Source: Candidatus Saganbacteria bacterium CG08_land_8_20_14_0_20_45_16 | GTDB lineage: Bacteria; Margulisbacteria; WOR-1; O2-12-FULL-45-9 | Direction: 5' to 3' | Assembly (NCBI GenBank): GCA_002774365.1 | Contig: PEYM01000077.1 | Span: 1 to 48,259 of the forward strand | DNA length: 48,259 nucleotides | Shown: one piece after another, positions 1 to 9,900 of the stretch | How the letters are laid out: each line of letters opens with the position of its first letter | Position numbering within the stretch: the first letter of the stretch is position 1 | The notes under the pieces: generated by a model | What the model was told of the DNA's origin: nothing | Databases searched by the model: none | What the model saw: only the letters and a program-made list of their open reading frames with translations | Program-made: the position numbers and the translations under genes

Positions 1-18
1 TAGCACCTCTTTGACCAT
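1..18 (-). CDS. start of the IS open reading frame, left copy (partial)
   Basis: Six codons are visible (M V K E V L) before the window ends. The AAAGGAG Shine-Dalgarno complement lies at 30-36, about 11 bases upstream of the ATG. The same start appears at the right end. Position at the tip of an inverted repeat suggests a transposase or its regulator, but six residues cannot identify it. Confidence 0.4.
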
Positions 19-26
19 TTTTATGC

Positions 27-47
27 ACACTCCTTTGGTTGGAGTGT
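27..47 (-). promoter_or_regulatory. hairpin sequestering the IS Shine-Dalgarno
   Basis: ACACTCC (27-33) and GGAGTGT (41-47) form a perfect 7-bp stem with a 7-base loop. On the minus strand the AAAGGAG ribosome site falls in the loop and 3' arm. Comparable hairpins in other insertion sequences reduce transposase translation from transcripts that read in from outside. That role here is inferred. Confidence 0.5.
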
Positions 48-109
48 AACATTTCTACTTTGGCCAAATGTAACATTACTACTTTGGCGCTACAATTTCA
101 AAAATACCC

Positions 110-139
110 TTGACACACTTATATTATATATAGTAAAAT
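110..139 (+). promoter_or_regulatory. promoter of the ribosomal superoperon
   Basis: TTGACA (110-115) and TAAAAT (134-139) are separated by 18 bases in an AT-rich tract, a near-consensus sigma-70 promoter. It lies only 16 bp inside the IS tip and is the only clear promoter before the long gene series starting with rpmG. Transcription would start near 146. Confidence 0.65.
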
Positions 140-160
140 AGTACTCTCGCTAATAAATCA

Positions 161-192
161 GCGGAAAGGTTAAGAGGAATTTCCTCTTTCGC
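161..192 (+). promoter_or_regulatory. structured 5' leader before rpmG
   Basis: AAGAGG (172-177) pairs with CCTCTT (183-188) around an AATTT loop. GCG (161-163) can pair with CGC (190-192) outside it. No U-tract follows, so it is not an intrinsic terminator. The remaining leader to the rpmG start (193-241) shows nothing else except a G-run followed by T5 near 217-225. Function is unknown. Confidence 0.35.
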
Positions 193-241
193 CAATAGTT
201 TTGGTGGAGGGGGTTTTTCGTGCGTTTAAGGAAATCATAAA

Positions 242-394
242 ATGCAAGAAGTCATTACATTTGCTTGTACAGAGTGCGACCGGAAAAATTATACGTCGCA
301 AAAAAATAAAAAAATAATTAAAGATCGTTTGGAGCTTGTGAAATATTGCAAGTGGTGCAAAAAGCACACGAAGCATAAAGAGGAGAAGAAGTAG
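242..394 (+). CDS. rpmG: 50S ribosomal protein bL33
   Basis: This 50-residue protein of the large subunit has the bL33 pattern: CTEC near residues 9-12 and CKWC near 36-39, the Cys4 zinc-binding set, in a lysine-rich short chain. The start follows AAGGAA at about 8 bases. The order rpmG, tRNA-Trp, secE, nusG is widespread in bacteria and supports the call. It is the first gene after the promoter at 110-139. Confidence 0.93.
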   Translation: MQEVITFACTECDRKNYTSQKNKKIIKDRLELVKYCKWCKKHTKHKEEKK

Positions 395-409
395 TGGGGG
401 TGCTGACGC

Positions 410-481
410 GGGAGTGTCGGTTAATGGCTAAACCACTGGTCTCCAAAACCAGGACTGGGGGTTCAAGTCCTCCCACTCCCG
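410..481 (+). tRNA. trnW: tRNA-Trp (anticodon CCA)
   Basis: A full cloverleaf can be drawn: acceptor GGGAGTG (410-416) with CACTCCC (474-480), a D arm with GGTT/AACC, an anticodon stem CTGGT/ACCAG around loop CTCCAAA, and a T arm with TTCAAGT loop. The anticodon is CCA, for tryptophan. G481 is the discriminator. The CCA tail is not encoded. It sits between rpmG and secE, the usual location for tRNA-Trp. Confidence 0.95.
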
Positions 482-491
482 AATTTGAGAG

Positions 492-683
492 ATGAAAAAG
501 CAATTTGAAAAACTGGTTAATTTTTTAAAAGAGACTCGGGCTGAGACGAGGAAGGTTGTTTGGCCAGACCATCGCTATGTGTTGGTGGCAACTGGGATAA
601 TTTTAGTCCTAACTTTTCTCACTGGACTATACATAATGTGCGTTGATTTTGTGTTTGGTAAAATGTTTGTGTTTTTGAGATAG
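492..683 (+). CDS. secE: preprotein translocase subunit SecE
   Basis: This 63-residue SecE is the small essential partner of SecY in the inner-membrane translocon. The N-terminal amphipathic stretch (about 4-30, with the KxVVWP motif typical of SecE) precedes a single membrane helix at about 30-55. It is the short single-span form found in most bacteria. Placement between tRNA-Trp and nusG is classic. The ribosome site is weak (GAGAG). Confidence 0.93.
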   Translation: MKKQFEKLVNFLKETRAETRKVVWPDHRYVLVATGIILVLTFLTGLYIMCVDFVFGKMFVFLR

Positions 684-685
684 AA

Positions 686-1477
686 ATGGAAGAAGAGAAA
701 AAAGAAGGCTTAGGCCAAAATATAGAAGAGACTGTAAGTGCAGCAGAACCTGGACATGAGCAAGTAGAAAAGATGCTAGATCAACCAGCAGTTGCGTCGC
801 AGGACGCTGAGGCAAAAATTCAACCTGAGGAAAACAGTCCGGTTCCGGGAGAGCAAGCAATTGTTTCTCCAGAAAAAACTGGGCCTGATCAGGTTGAGGG
901 AAAGCAGCCTTTACCTGTTGCAGAAGGACCCGAGCAAACCGACGCGTCTGTTGGTGAGCGCCATTGGTATGTTATTCAAGCATTGACTGGGCAGGAAGAT
1001 AAGGTCAAGCAATCTATTGAGCTGACCATTAGGATGTCCAGCTTAAAAGACAAGGTTTTTCAGGTTTTAGTGCCAACTGAGGAGATCGTGGAGATCAAGG
1101 GTGGCAAACGTTTAGTCAAGGTCAAGAAGATGTTTCCTGGCTATGTTTTCCTCGATATGATCTTAACCGAAGAAACCTGGTATCTTATGCGAGAAACCCC
1201 TGGTGTGGCACGCTTTATCGGGACCAAGGTCCAGCCAACCCCTGTTTCTGGCAAGGAAATGCAAAGGGTCCTTAAACAGTTGGGCAAAGAAGAACGGCTA
1301 GAGATCACCTTTGAAAGAGGTGAGGTGGTTAGGGTTATTTCCGGCGCTTTTCGAGGATATACAGGCACGGTTGATGAGGTCAATGCTGAAAGAGGCAAGC
1401 TTAAGATCTTGATCAATATTTTTGGTCGTGATACGCCGGTGGAAGTAAATTTTGAGCACGCCCAGAAAATAGTCTAA
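686..1477 (+). CDS. nusG: transcription termination/antitermination protein NusG
   Basis: NusG binds RNA polymerase and couples it to Rho or the ribosome. The NGN domain begins near residue 92 ([13 protein letters not shown]). A KOW domain occupies about 212-263 ([16 protein letters not shown]). Residues 1-90 are an extra acidic, Glu/Pro/Gln-rich low-complexity arm that most NusG proteins (about 180 residues) lack. The frame is open throughout and the start lies just after secE, so the extension appears genuine. An internal start cannot be excluded, since only ATG 686 directly follows secE. Confidence 0.95.
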   Translation: MEEEKKEGLGQNIEETVSAAEPGHEQVEKMLDQPAVASQDAEAKIQPEENSPVPGEQAIVSPEKTGPDQVEGKQPLPVAEGPEQTDASVGERHWYVIQALTGQEDKVKQSIELTIRMSSLKDKVFQVLVPTEEIVEIKGGKRLVKVKKMFPGYVFLDMILTEETWYLMRETPGVARFIGTKVQPTPVSGKEMQRVLKQLGKEERLEITFERGEVVRVISGAFRGYTGTVDEVNAERGKLKILINIFGRDTPVEVNFEHAQKIV

Positions 1478-1505
1478 AGAGCTTGGGCAAACGGAGCTGA
1501 ATTTT

Positions 1506-1946
1506 ATGGCAGTAAAGAAGAAGAAAAAAGAAGTAATAACAAAAATTAAATTGCAAATAAAAGCTGGGCAAGCGAATCCTGCCCCTCCCATTGGGCCATC
1601 GCTTGGCCAACATGGGTTGAACATTATGGAGTTTTGCAAACAATACAATGCCGCGACCAAGGACAAGGGTGATCTGGTGATCCCGGCCGAGATCTCGGTT
1701 TATAAGGACCGCTCTTTTTCCTTTATTTTGCGTACTCCGCCTGCGGCCGATCTGTTGCGTAAGGCGGCTGGCATTGAAAAGGGGTCTGGGGAACCAAATA
1801 AGATAAAAGTCGGGGCTGTCAGCCGGGCTAAGATAAAAGAGATCGCTGAGATAAAGCTACCTGACCTAAATGCCAATGATGTTGAAGGCGCAATGAAAAT
1901 CATTGAGGGTACAGCCAGGAACATGGGCATTACGGTGGAGAAGTAA
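1506..1946 (+). CDS. rplK: 50S ribosomal protein uL11
   Basis: This 146-residue uL11 forms the base of the L7/L12 stalk with 23S rRNA. The N-domain signature ([21 protein letters not shown]) and the C-domain rRNA-binding end ([15 protein letters not shown]) are both present. A short MAVKKKKK lysine run precedes the normal N-terminus. It opens the rplK-rplA pair directly after nusG. Confidence 0.97.
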   Translation: MAVKKKKKEVITKIKLQIKAGQANPAPPIGPSLGQHGLNIMEFCKQYNAATKDKGDLVIPAEISVYKDRSFSFILRTPPAADLLRKAAGIEKGSGEPNKIKVGAVSRAKIKEIAEIKLPDLNANDVEGAMKIIEGTARNMGITVEK

Positions 1947-1948
1947 TT

Positions 1949-2653
1949 ATGGAACGCAGTAAAAAGTACTTAGACAAGAAAAAGCTAGTGGAACAAGGTA
2001 AATATTATAGTATAGGGGCAGCCCTTGAGCTGGTTAAGAAAACAGCCAGGGCCAAGTTTGATGAGTCGGTTGATTTGGCGATGAAACTTGGCGCAGACCC
2101 TAAAAAACATTCAGTGAGAGGCACAGTCCTTTTGCCGGCTGGGTCTGGCAAAAGTAAAAAGGTGGCTGTGGTGGCTAAGGCAGATAAATTAAAAGAGGCT
2201 GAGGCTGCTGGGGCTGATATTTTTGGCGATGATGATCTGTTGGAAAAAATTAAAAATGGTTTCTTGGGTTTCGATGTTTTGATTGTGACCCCTGACATGA
2301 TGGGAGCAGTTGGTAAATTGGGGAAAGTCCTTGGGCCTAAGGGGCTAATGCCAAATCCCAAGAGTGGCACAGTAACTAATGATATTAGCAAGGTGGTGGG
2401 TGAGTTTAAGCGTGGCAAGACTGAATTTAAAATGGACAAGACCTCGGTGCTACATATGGTGCTCGGTAGAGTTTCTTTTGCTTCAGCAGATTTAGAAAAG
2501 AATTTTTTGGCTGCTTTGTCCGCTATTATGCCAACAAAGCCAAGCGGCTTAAAGGTTAATTTTGTTGACTCGATCACGCTTTCTACAAGCATGGGGCCAG
2601 CGATTAAGCTTGATGTTAAGCAAGTGACAGATGTAATTGAGAAGGGGAAATAA
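1949..2653 (+). CDS. rplA: 50S ribosomal protein uL1
   Basis: This 234-residue uL1 forms the mobile L1 stalk at the E site and in many bacteria represses its own operon. The family motif GPKGLMPNPKSGTV is at about 129-143. It starts two bases after rplK, behind GGAG. I do not see an obvious L1-binding mimic hairpin in the 28-base leader of rplK, so autoregulation is not evident from sequence. Confidence 0.97.
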   Translation: MERSKKYLDKKKLVEQGKYYSIGAALELVKKTARAKFDESVDLAMKLGADPKKHSVRGTVLLPAGSGKSKKVAVVAKADKLKEAEAAGADIFGDDDLLEKIKNGFLGFDVLIVTPDMMGAVGKLGKVLGPKGLMPNPKSGTVTNDISKVVGEFKRGKTEFKMDKTSVLHMVLGRVSFASADLEKNFLAALSAIMPTKPSGLKVNFVDSITLSTSMGPAIKLDVKQVTDVIEKGK

Positions 2654-2654
2654 A

Positions 2655-3188
2655 ATGGCTAAGGCAGACGTGATAAAAAAGAAAAAACAAGTTGTTGAAG
2701 ACTTTAAAAAGAAATTAGAAGTTGCCAAGGTTTTTGTCTTGTCTGATTTTCGTCGGGTTTCCGTGAAGGAGCTAACCAGCCTGCGTAAGAACCTTCGGCC
2801 ACAAGAATCAGAGTATAAAGTTGTGAAAAATACGCTTTTGCGCCGGGCCCTGGATTTGGCTGGTTTTAAGGATTGTACTGATGAAATATCCGGCCCAACC
2901 GGCCTGATGCTTGGCTATGCTGACCCTGTTGGCCCGATCAAGACCTTGGTTGAGTTTGTGGCTGACACAGAAAAAGGTGAGCTTAGGCTTGGGGTTATGG
3001 AAAAAAAAGTGATCGATCAGGCTGTGATTGCCCAGGTTGCCAAGCTGCCAAGCAGGGAAGTTTTAGTGGCCAAAGTCCTGGGCGGTTTGCAATCACCGAT
3101 CTATGGTCTAGTCAATGTTTTGCAGGGTAACCTACGGGCCTTAGCTTACGCCTTAAAGGCTGTGGCAGAGAAAAAGGCGCAGGCTTAG
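2655..3188 (+). CDS. rplJ: 50S ribosomal protein uL10
   Basis: This 177-residue uL10 anchors L7/L12 dimers on the stalk. I chose ATG 2655 (MAKADVIKKKKQVVEDF), which sits behind GAAGGGGAA. An in-frame TTG at 2637 would add six residues but lies inside that ribosome site. The N-domain (VFVLSDFRRVSVKEL, KVVKNTLLRRAL) and the C-terminal helix that binds L12 are present. Confidence 0.96.
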   Translation: MAKADVIKKKKQVVEDFKKKLEVAKVFVLSDFRRVSVKELTSLRKNLRPQESEYKVVKNTLLRRALDLAGFKDCTDEISGPTGLMLGYADPVGPIKTLVEFVADTEKGELRLGVMEKKVIDQAVIAQVAKLPSREVLVAKVLGGLQSPIYGLVNVLQGNLRALAYALKAVAEKKAQA

Positions 3189-3213
3189 GTATGAAAAAAG
3201 GAGGTGAAATGAA

Positions 3214-3579
3214 ATGTCAAAAGTTGAGGAAATTTTAACTACGGTTGAAAACTTGACGGTGCTGGAGCTATCTGACTTAGTCAAAAAACTTGAGGAGAAA
3301 TTTGGTGTTTCTGCAGCTGCTCCGATGATGGTGGCTGCTGTGGCTGGTGGTGAGGCAGCTGAGGTTAAGGACGAGTTTGATGTTATTCTAGCTTCCGCTG
3401 GAGACAAGAAAATCCAGGTGCTCAAGGTTTTGCATGAGGTCACAGGGCTTGGCTTACAAGAGGTCAAAAATTTAGTTGATACTGCACCAAAGCCGATTAA
3501 GCAAGGTGTTAAAAAGCCAGAAGCAGAAGAGATCAAGAAAAAGATCGAAGCTGAAGGTGGCAAAGTCGAAATAAAATAG
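3214..3579 (+). CDS. rplL: 50S ribosomal protein bL12 (L7/L12)
   Basis: This 121-residue protein is the multicopy factor-binding stalk protein. Residues 1-33 are the dimerization domain, followed by an Ala/Val/Gly-rich hinge, then the C-domain ([24 protein letters not shown]). It has the strongest ribosome site in the series (AAAGGAGGTGA), consistent with the four or more copies needed per ribosome. A hairpin with a T-rich tail follows before rpoB. Confidence 0.97.
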   Translation: MSKVEEILTTVENLTVLELSDLVKKLEEKFGVSAAAPMMVAAVAGGEAAEVKDEFDVILASAGDKKIQVLKVLHEVTGLGLQEVKNLVDTAPKPIKQGVKKPEAEEIKKKIEAEGGKVEIK

Positions 3580-3633
3580 TCTTGTGGCCGTATCAACTGC
3601 CACTGTTCTGACGATCGGCCAAGATTGTTTTTA
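3580..3633 (+). terminator. hairpin with T-rich tail between rplL and rpoB (possible attenuator)
   Basis: TCTTGTGGCCG (3580-3590) pairs with CGGCCAAGA (3616-3624) with one bulged T, followed by TTGTTTTTA. Partial termination or processing at this site would reduce rpoBC relative to rplL, as is known for the E. coli rplL-rpoB attenuator. The stem is about 9 bp with a long loop, so termination strength is uncertain. Confidence 0.45.
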
Positions 3634-3656
3634 CTATAATAATAAAAGAGGGGAAT

Positions 3657-6600
3657 ATGGTAGAGACGACATTAGAAAAAATTGAGGTTTACAAGGCAGT
3701 GCCTGCACCAGATCTGTTAGAACTGCAAAGAGATTCTTTTCGCTGGTTTTTGGAGAGTGGTCTGCCAGAAGAACTTAGAGCTCTTTCCCCAATCAAAGGT
3801 TATGAGGGAAAACTTGAGCTGTCCTTTTCCGGTAAGATGACCCTTGGTAAACCAAAATACTCTGCCAGAGATTGTCTCATTCGTGAGACCACGTTTGCTG
3901 TTCCCCTTAAGGTTGATGTACGTTTGCTCAATAAACAGACCAAAGAGGTCAAGACCCAGGACGTTTTTATTGGTGACCTGCCGATGATGACCGAGCGCGG
4001 GACTTTCATTATTAATGGTGCTGAGCGGGTCATTGTTTCGCAATTGGTTAGATCGCCTGGTGTTTACTATCGGGAGTCTAAGAAAATTGAGCGGATTGGC
4101 AAGACTTATTATTATGCGACTGTTATTCCGGATAGGGGTTCTTGGCTGGAGGTTGAAACTGATGCTGCTGGCACTATCTTTGCCAGAATCAATCGCACGA
4201 GAAAATTACCAATAACCATGTTCCTGGCTGCGATTGGTTGCAGTGAGAAGGAAATCCTGGCGGCTTTGTCAGAAGGCGAGTTTCGGCGCCAGTCATTAAA
4301 AGAATGTTCTATCCTGCCCAGAGAAGAGGCCTTGATCGAGGTTTACAAAAAATTGCGTCCAGGCGACCCAGTTACTCAAGAAGGCGCAAGTGTTTATTTA
4401 AACAACTTATTTTTTAACGCACGGCGTTATGATCTTGGCAGGGTTGGCCGGTATAAAATGAATCGCAAGTTAGGAATTAAAGTTGCTGATGATAAGTATG
4501 TTTTGACCAAGGAAGATATTTTAGCCATGGTCGATCATCTCATTAAGATAAATTGTGGAGACGGGATAGTAGACGATATCGATCATCTTGGCAATCGTCG
4601 GGTTCGTGCAGTGGGTGAATTATTGCAGCGTCATATCCGTATAGGTTTTTCCAGGATCGAAAGGTTGATCAAGGAACAAATGATGATTAGGGGTGGAGAT
4701 GTCGTTACCCCAGGACAGTTGATCAATATCCGGCCGCTCCAGGCTGTGATCAAAGAATTTTTCGGGTCCAGTCAATTGTCGCAATTCATGGATCAGACAA
4801 ATCCTTTAGCTGAAATTACTCACAAGCGCCGACTGTCGGCTCTTGGCCCAGGTGGTTTGTCACGTGAGCGGGCTGGCTTTGAGGTAAGGGATATTCACCC
4901 ATCACATTATGGCAGGGTCTGTCCGATTGAGACCCCCGAAGGGCCCAATGCTGGTTTGATTTCTTCTTTGTCGACCTATGCGCGGGTCAATGAATTTGGT
5001 TTTATTGAATCACCGTATCGCAAGGTTGAAAATGGGCTAGTTACTAAGAAGATTGAGTATCTGACCGCTGATGTTGAGGATCTTCACAAAATAGCTTCTT
5101 ATGACGTGAAATTGAGCCGCGGTGGTAAGGCAGCAGACGAGCAGGTTGCGGTCCATTATCGTCGTGAGTTTATGTTCGCGCCGGCCAGGGAAGTCGAATA
5201 TGTTGGTGTGGCGCCAGAACAGATTTTTGGTATTACTACTGCGATGATCCCGTTTTTAGAGCATGACGATGCCAACCGTGCCCTTATGGGTGCTAATATG
5301 CAACGTCAGGCTGTGCCTTTGCTTTCTCCTGAGCCGCCACTTGTTGGCACAGGGCTTGAGCTTCGGGTGGCTAGGGATTCCCGCACTATTGTTCGGGCGG
5401 AAAACCCAGGCAAGGTTGTTAGGCTCTCTGCAGAAGAAATTGTGGTGCAACGTTCCAATGGTAAAAAAGATAGTTATCAACTCCAAACATTTTCCCGCAG
5501 CAATCAAGACACTTTGATCCACCAGCGGCCCATGGTCAAATTGGGCGGTGAGATAAAAAAAGACGAAATTATTGCTGATGGTTCGGCCACTGCTGGCGGT
5601 GAACTAGCCTTAGGCCGCAATGTCCTCGTAGCGATGATGCCTTGGGAAGGTTACAACTATGAAGACGCGATTTTGCTTTCGGAAAGATTAGTTAAGGAAG
5701 ATCTTTTCACATCTGTTCATATCCAGCGCTTAGAAGTTGAAGTTAGGGCAACCAAGCTGGGCATGGAAGAGTTGACCCGCGAAATCCCTAATATTAGCGA
5801 AGACGCGCTGGCAAATCTTGATGATTGTGGGGTTATTACCCCAGGGGCTGAGGTTAGTTCTGGCCAGATATTGGTAGGCAAAGTAACACCTAAAGGTGAA
5901 ACCGAGCTGCCAGCCGAAGAAAAACTGCTGCGGGCGATCTTTGGCGATAAAGCCAGAGATATGCGAGACACTTCTTTAAGGGTTCCGCCTGGAGAATGTG
6001 GCATTGTCATTGCGGTTAGAACGTTTTCTCGTGAAAATGGAGATGAGCTGCCGCCTGGTGTTCATGAGCTCGTGCGAGTTTATTTAGCGCAAATGCGCAA
6101 GATTGCGATTGGCGATAAAATGGCCGGCCGCCATGGGAACAAGGGTGTGGTGGCTAAGGTTTTGCCAGAAGAAGACATGCCATATTTACCTGATGGTACG
6201 CCAGTTGATGTAATTCTTAATCCGCTGGGTGTTCCTTCCCGTATGAATATCGGCCAAATTTTTGAACTATTATTGGGCCATGCTGGGAAGCTCTTAAATA
6301 AGCGCTATAAGATTCCTGCTTTTGACGAATCGTTTGAGGAAAATGCTTCAGTTAAGATAATCGAAGAAGAGCTGACGCTAGCCGCGCAGAAAGCAAACAT
6401 CAATTGGCTAGATGCCAGCGGTAAAGTTGAATTGCGCGATGGCCGCACTGGCCGTCCATTTGGCCGCAAAATTGCCATTGGCTATATGTACTTAATGAAA
6501 CTGATCCATTTAGTTGATGATAAAATGCATGCCCGTTCCACTGGGCCGTACTCTTTGATCACCCAGCAGCCACTTGGTGGTAAGGCCCAGTTTGGTGGCC

Positions 6601-6926
6601 AGCGGTTTGGTGAAATGGAGGTTTGGGCGCTCGAGGCATATGGCGCGGCGCACACTTTGCAGGAGCTTTTGACCGTGAAATCTGATGACGTTGTTGGTCG
6701 CTCAAAAGTTTATGAGGCGATTATTAAAGGGAAGCCAATGGGCAAGCCCGGTACCCCTGAATCGTTCAAGGTTTTAGTCAAAGAATTGCGGAGTTTAGGG
6801 TTAGATGTTAAGACCCTGACAAAAGAGGGAAAAGAAATCAACATGGACGAACAGGAAAAAGCCACCGGCCGACGCATGCCCAGGATCTTTGACCGCGATG
6901 GGTCAAAGAGCAAAAGGAGGATCTAA
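3657..6926 (+). CDS. rpoB: DNA-directed RNA polymerase subunit beta
   Basis: This 1089-residue beta subunit is compact compared with E. coli (1342). The rifampicin-pocket region is visible ([30 protein letters not shown], given here only as a landmark near residues 370-400), as are [16 protein letters not shown] and the active-site [19 protein letters not shown]. The C-terminal clamp-forming [20 protein letters not shown] is also present. The residue after the [14 protein letters not shown] core is not an obvious resistance change. It starts behind AGAGGGGA, 77 bp after rplL. Confidence 0.98.
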   Translation: MVETTLEKIEVYKAVPAPDLLELQRDSFRWFLESGLPEELRALSPIKGYEGKLELSFSGKMTLGKPKYSARDCLIRETTFAVPLKVDVRLLNKQTKEVKTQDVFIGDLPMMTERGTFIINGAERVIVSQLVRSPGVYYRESKKIERIGKTYYYATVIPDRGSWLEVETDAAGTIFARINRTRKLPITMFLAAIGCSEKEILAALSEGEFRRQSLKECSILPREEALIEVYKKLRPGDPVTQEGASVYLNNLFFNARRYDLGRVGRYKMNRKLGIKVADDKYVLTKEDILAMVDHLIKINCGDGIVDDIDHLGNRRVRAVGELLQRHIRIGFSRIERLIKEQMMIRGGDVVTPGQLINIRPLQAVIKEFFGSSQLSQFMDQTNPLAEITHKRRLSALGPGGLSRERAGFEVRDIHPSHYGRVCPIETPEGPNAGLISSLSTYARVNEFGFIESPYRKVENGLVTKKIEYLTADVEDLHKIASYDVKLSRGGKAADEQVAVHYRREFMFAPAREVEYVGVAPEQIFGITTAMIPFLEHDDANRALMGANMQRQAVPLLSPEPPLVGTGLELRVARDSRTIVRAENPGKVVRLSAEEIVVQRSNGKKDSYQLQTFSRSNQDTLIHQRPMVKLGGEIKKDEIIADGSATAGGELALGRNVLVAMMPWEGYNYEDAILLSERLVKEDLFTSVHIQRLEVEVRATKLGMEELTREIPNISEDALANLDDCGVITPGAEVSSGQILVGKVTPKGETELPAEEKLLRAIFGDKARDMRDTSLRVPPGECGIVIAVRTFSRENGDELPPGVHELVRVYLAQMRKIAIGDKMAGRHGNKGVVAKVLPEEDMPYLPDGTPVDVILNPLGVPSRMNIGQIFELLLGHAGKLLNKRYKIPAFDESFEENASVKIIEEELTLAAQKANINWLDASGKVELRDGRTGRPFGRKIAIGYMYLMKLIHLVDDKMHARSTGPYSLITQQPLGGKAQFGGQRFGEMEVWALEAYGAAHTLQELLTVKSDDVVGRSKVYEAIIKGKPMGKPGTPESFKVLVKELRSLGLDVKTLTKEGKEINMDEQEKATGRRMPRIFDRDGSKSKRRI

Positions 6927-6928
6927 TC

Positions 6929-9900
6929 TTGCCATTGGTTAAAAAACAAGACAAAGATTTTAGTTTTATTCAGATTGGATTAGCTTCGCCACAACAGGTC
7001 CTAAGCTGGTCATTTGGTGAGGTGGAAAAATCTGAAACGATCAATTACCGGACATTCAAGCCTGAGCGCCGTGGTCTGTTTTGCGAGAAGATCTTTGGCC
7101 CTGTCAAAGATTGGGAATGTCATTGCGGGAAATATCGTCGGGTTCGCTATCGTGGGGTCGTGTGTGAACGCTGCGGCGTTGAAGTGACAACCTCGCGGGT
7201 GCGTCGCGAAAGAATGGGCCATATAAAATTAGTTGTTCCTGTTGCGCATATTTGGTATTTGCGGGGTGTTCCTGGCTATATCAGTTTATTGCTTGATGTC
7301 ACTACCCGCTCTTTGGAAGAAGTTATTTATTACGATGCTTTTATTGTGACCAAAGTCGACCCTGATATTAAAAAACTCAAAGTCGGCAAAATCTTACGCG
7401 AAGCTGAATACCAGGAAGCTTTAGATAAACATGGTGATAAGTTTAAGGCCGAGACCGGTGCTGGTGGGGTTAAGGAATTACTAGCTGGCATTGACCTTGC
7501 CCAGATGGTTAGCAAGCTGAGACGAGAGCTTAAAGTCGCTACCGGGCAAAAACGCCTCAAGATCATTAAACGTTTGCGGGTAGCTGAGGCTTTTCATAAG
7601 TCAGGCAATCGTCCTGAATGGATGATCCTTGATAATCTGCCGGTCATTCCGCCTGATCTAAGGCCAATGGTTCAGTTAGAGGGTGGCCGTTTTGCGACTT
7701 CTGATCTTAATGATCTTTACCGTAGGGTGCTTAACCGGAACAATCGTTTGAAAAAGATGGTCAATATGGGCGCTCCTGACATGATTATTCGCAATGAAAA
7801 GCGGATGTTGCAGGAGTCTGTGGATGTTTTGATCGACAATGGCCGGCGCAAGCGAGCGGTAACGGGTTCTTCCGGCCGGCCACTAAAGTCACTGACTGAT
7901 ATTATTGAAGGTAAGCAGGGCCGTTTTCGTCAAAACCTGCTTGGTAAACGGGCTGATTACTCAGGCCGGTCAGTCATTGTGGTTGGCCCACACTTAAAAT
8001 TGCATCAATGTGGTCTGCCCAAAGAAATGGCGTTGGAACTTTTCAAGCCGTTTGTTATCCGTAAGTTAGTAGACCGCGGTATGGCGCAAAATGTTAAGTC
8101 AGCTAAGCGCATGATCGAGCATCATGACGTAATGGTCTGGGATATTTTAGAAGAAGTGATCAAAGGCCATCCTGTCCTGCTAAACCGGGCGCCGACTTTG
8201 CATCGTTTGGGTATCCAGGCTTTTGAGCCGATTTTAGTTGAAGGCAAGGCGATTCAAATTCATCCTTTGGTCTGTCCGGCTTTTAACGCTGACTTTGACG
8301 GTGACCAAATGGCTGTCCATGTTCCGTTGCTTTATGAGGCCCAAGTTGAGGCCAGAATATTAATGCTTTCTTCAAATAATCTGCTTTCTTCTGCGTCTGG
8401 TCGGCCGATTATTACACCAACCCAAGACATGGTTTTAGGCACATATTATATGACCGTGATGAATGAGAAGGAAAATCCTGGGAACAGTTTTTGTTTTGCC
8501 AATGATTGGGAAGCCATGGTGGCTAATGATCTGGAGGAGGTCCATTTGCATGCCAAGGTTAAGGTTAGACGTGGCGGGGAGATTATTGAAACCACAGTTG
8601 GCCGGATTAAATTTAATTATACGCTAAACAGGGTTTTACAAAGACGGGGCGTAACTGAGGCTTATCCTTTCATCAATCAGTTACTAAGCAAAAAAGAGCT
8701 GGAAAAACTGATCAGCAATAGTTTTAATCTTTATGGCAGCGCGATTACCGCGGAAATTGCCGACGAGATTAAACGTTTGGGCTTTAAGTACGCTACACTC
8801 GCTGGTGTTTCTATCTCGATTGAAGACCTGGTTGTGCCGCACATCAAGAAAGCTGTGGTTGACAAGGCTACTGCCCAGGTGGCTGACCTGGAACGGCATT
8901 TTCAGTCCGGGACACTTTCCAAAAAAGAAAAGTTTATCCGTTCGCTGGATATTTGGAGCGCCGTGACTGAAGAAGTGACCCAAAAAATGCTTGATGAGTT
9001 TGATTCGCTTAACTCTGTTTACATGATGGCTTTTTCCGGGGCGCGTGGTAATGTCCAGCAGGTACGTCAGCTTTCTGGTATCCGCGGTTTGATGGCGGAT
9101 CCGTCTGGTAATATTATCGAGATCCCGATTAAAACCAATTTTAAAGAAGGCTTAAGTGTTACTGAATATTTTATTTCATCATATGGGGCGCGTAAGGGTT
9201 TGGTGGATACTGCTTTAAGAACAGCTGATTCTGGATATTTAACCCGTCGTTTGGTTGATGTGGCTCAAGATGTTTTGATTACTGAAGACGATTGCGGGAC
9301 CAAACAAGGGATTAAGTTGGCTACACTGCGTGAAGGCTACGAAGAAGTTATTCCGCTCTGGCAACGATTGGTTCATCGTGTCCCAGTCAAGAATGTTCTA
9401 GATCCTTTGTCTAGCAAGATTTTAGCCAAAGCTGGACAAATGATTGATGCAGAAGTTGCCAAAAATATTTATGATGCTGGTTTTGAGGAAATTGAGGTGC
9501 GTTCGGTCTTAGCGTGTGAAGCAAAAAAAGGCCTGTGCCAAAAATGTTATGGCCTGGACCTTTCTTCGCTGCGGCAAGTTAATATTGGTGAGGCAGTTGG
9601 CATTATTGCCGCGCAATCTATTGGTGAGCCTGGCACCCAGCTGACCATGCGTACCTTTCATATCGGTGGTGTGGCTTTGCACAAAGGGGCCAAGGTTTCG
9701 GTGAAGACGAAACATGGCGGCAAGATCCATTTTGCCGAAGGCACCGAAGTCCGTCAGATTGTTGATGAAGTTGGAGACAAGCTTAAGATCATTGCCAGGA
9801 GTACGACGGTTTATATTAAGGTCAAGGACAAAAAAGAAGAGTATCCTCTGCCGGTAGGGGCGATTTTAACGGTGACCGATGGGGATAAAGTTGAGGCTGG

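Larger units (their letters stand above)
1..94 (-). mobile_element. left copy of an insertion-sequence end (partial)
   Basis: Positions 9-94 are the reverse complement of 48174-48259 with one mismatch (position 65). Read on the minus strand, the element begins TGTAGCGCC at position 94 and carries two 19-bp direct repeats (69-87 and 45-63, one mismatch). It then has a hairpin and a Shine-Dalgarno, and an ATG at 18 that opens a frame running off the window (MVKEVL). A tip starting with TG and several internal terminal repeats is typical of IS21-family ends, but the transposase is not visible, so the family is inferred. IS481-like elements remain possible. Confidence 0.72.

Noticed and set aside
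2005-2592. 195-codon minus-strand frame opposite rplA
   Set aside because: It mirrors rplA, has no ribosome site, and its sequence looks like the antisense of a conserved ribosomal protein. Other long antisense frames (for example at 36703-37065, 37069-37416 and 39229-39618) were rejected for the same reason.
2637-2654. Upstream TTG start for rplJ
   Set aside because: It falls inside the ribosome-binding sequence of ATG 2655, which gives the standard uL10 N-terminus.
3635-3640. TATAAT upstream of rpoB as a separate promoter
   Set aside because: No -35-like hexamer lies 16-18 bases upstream and no TG precedes it.
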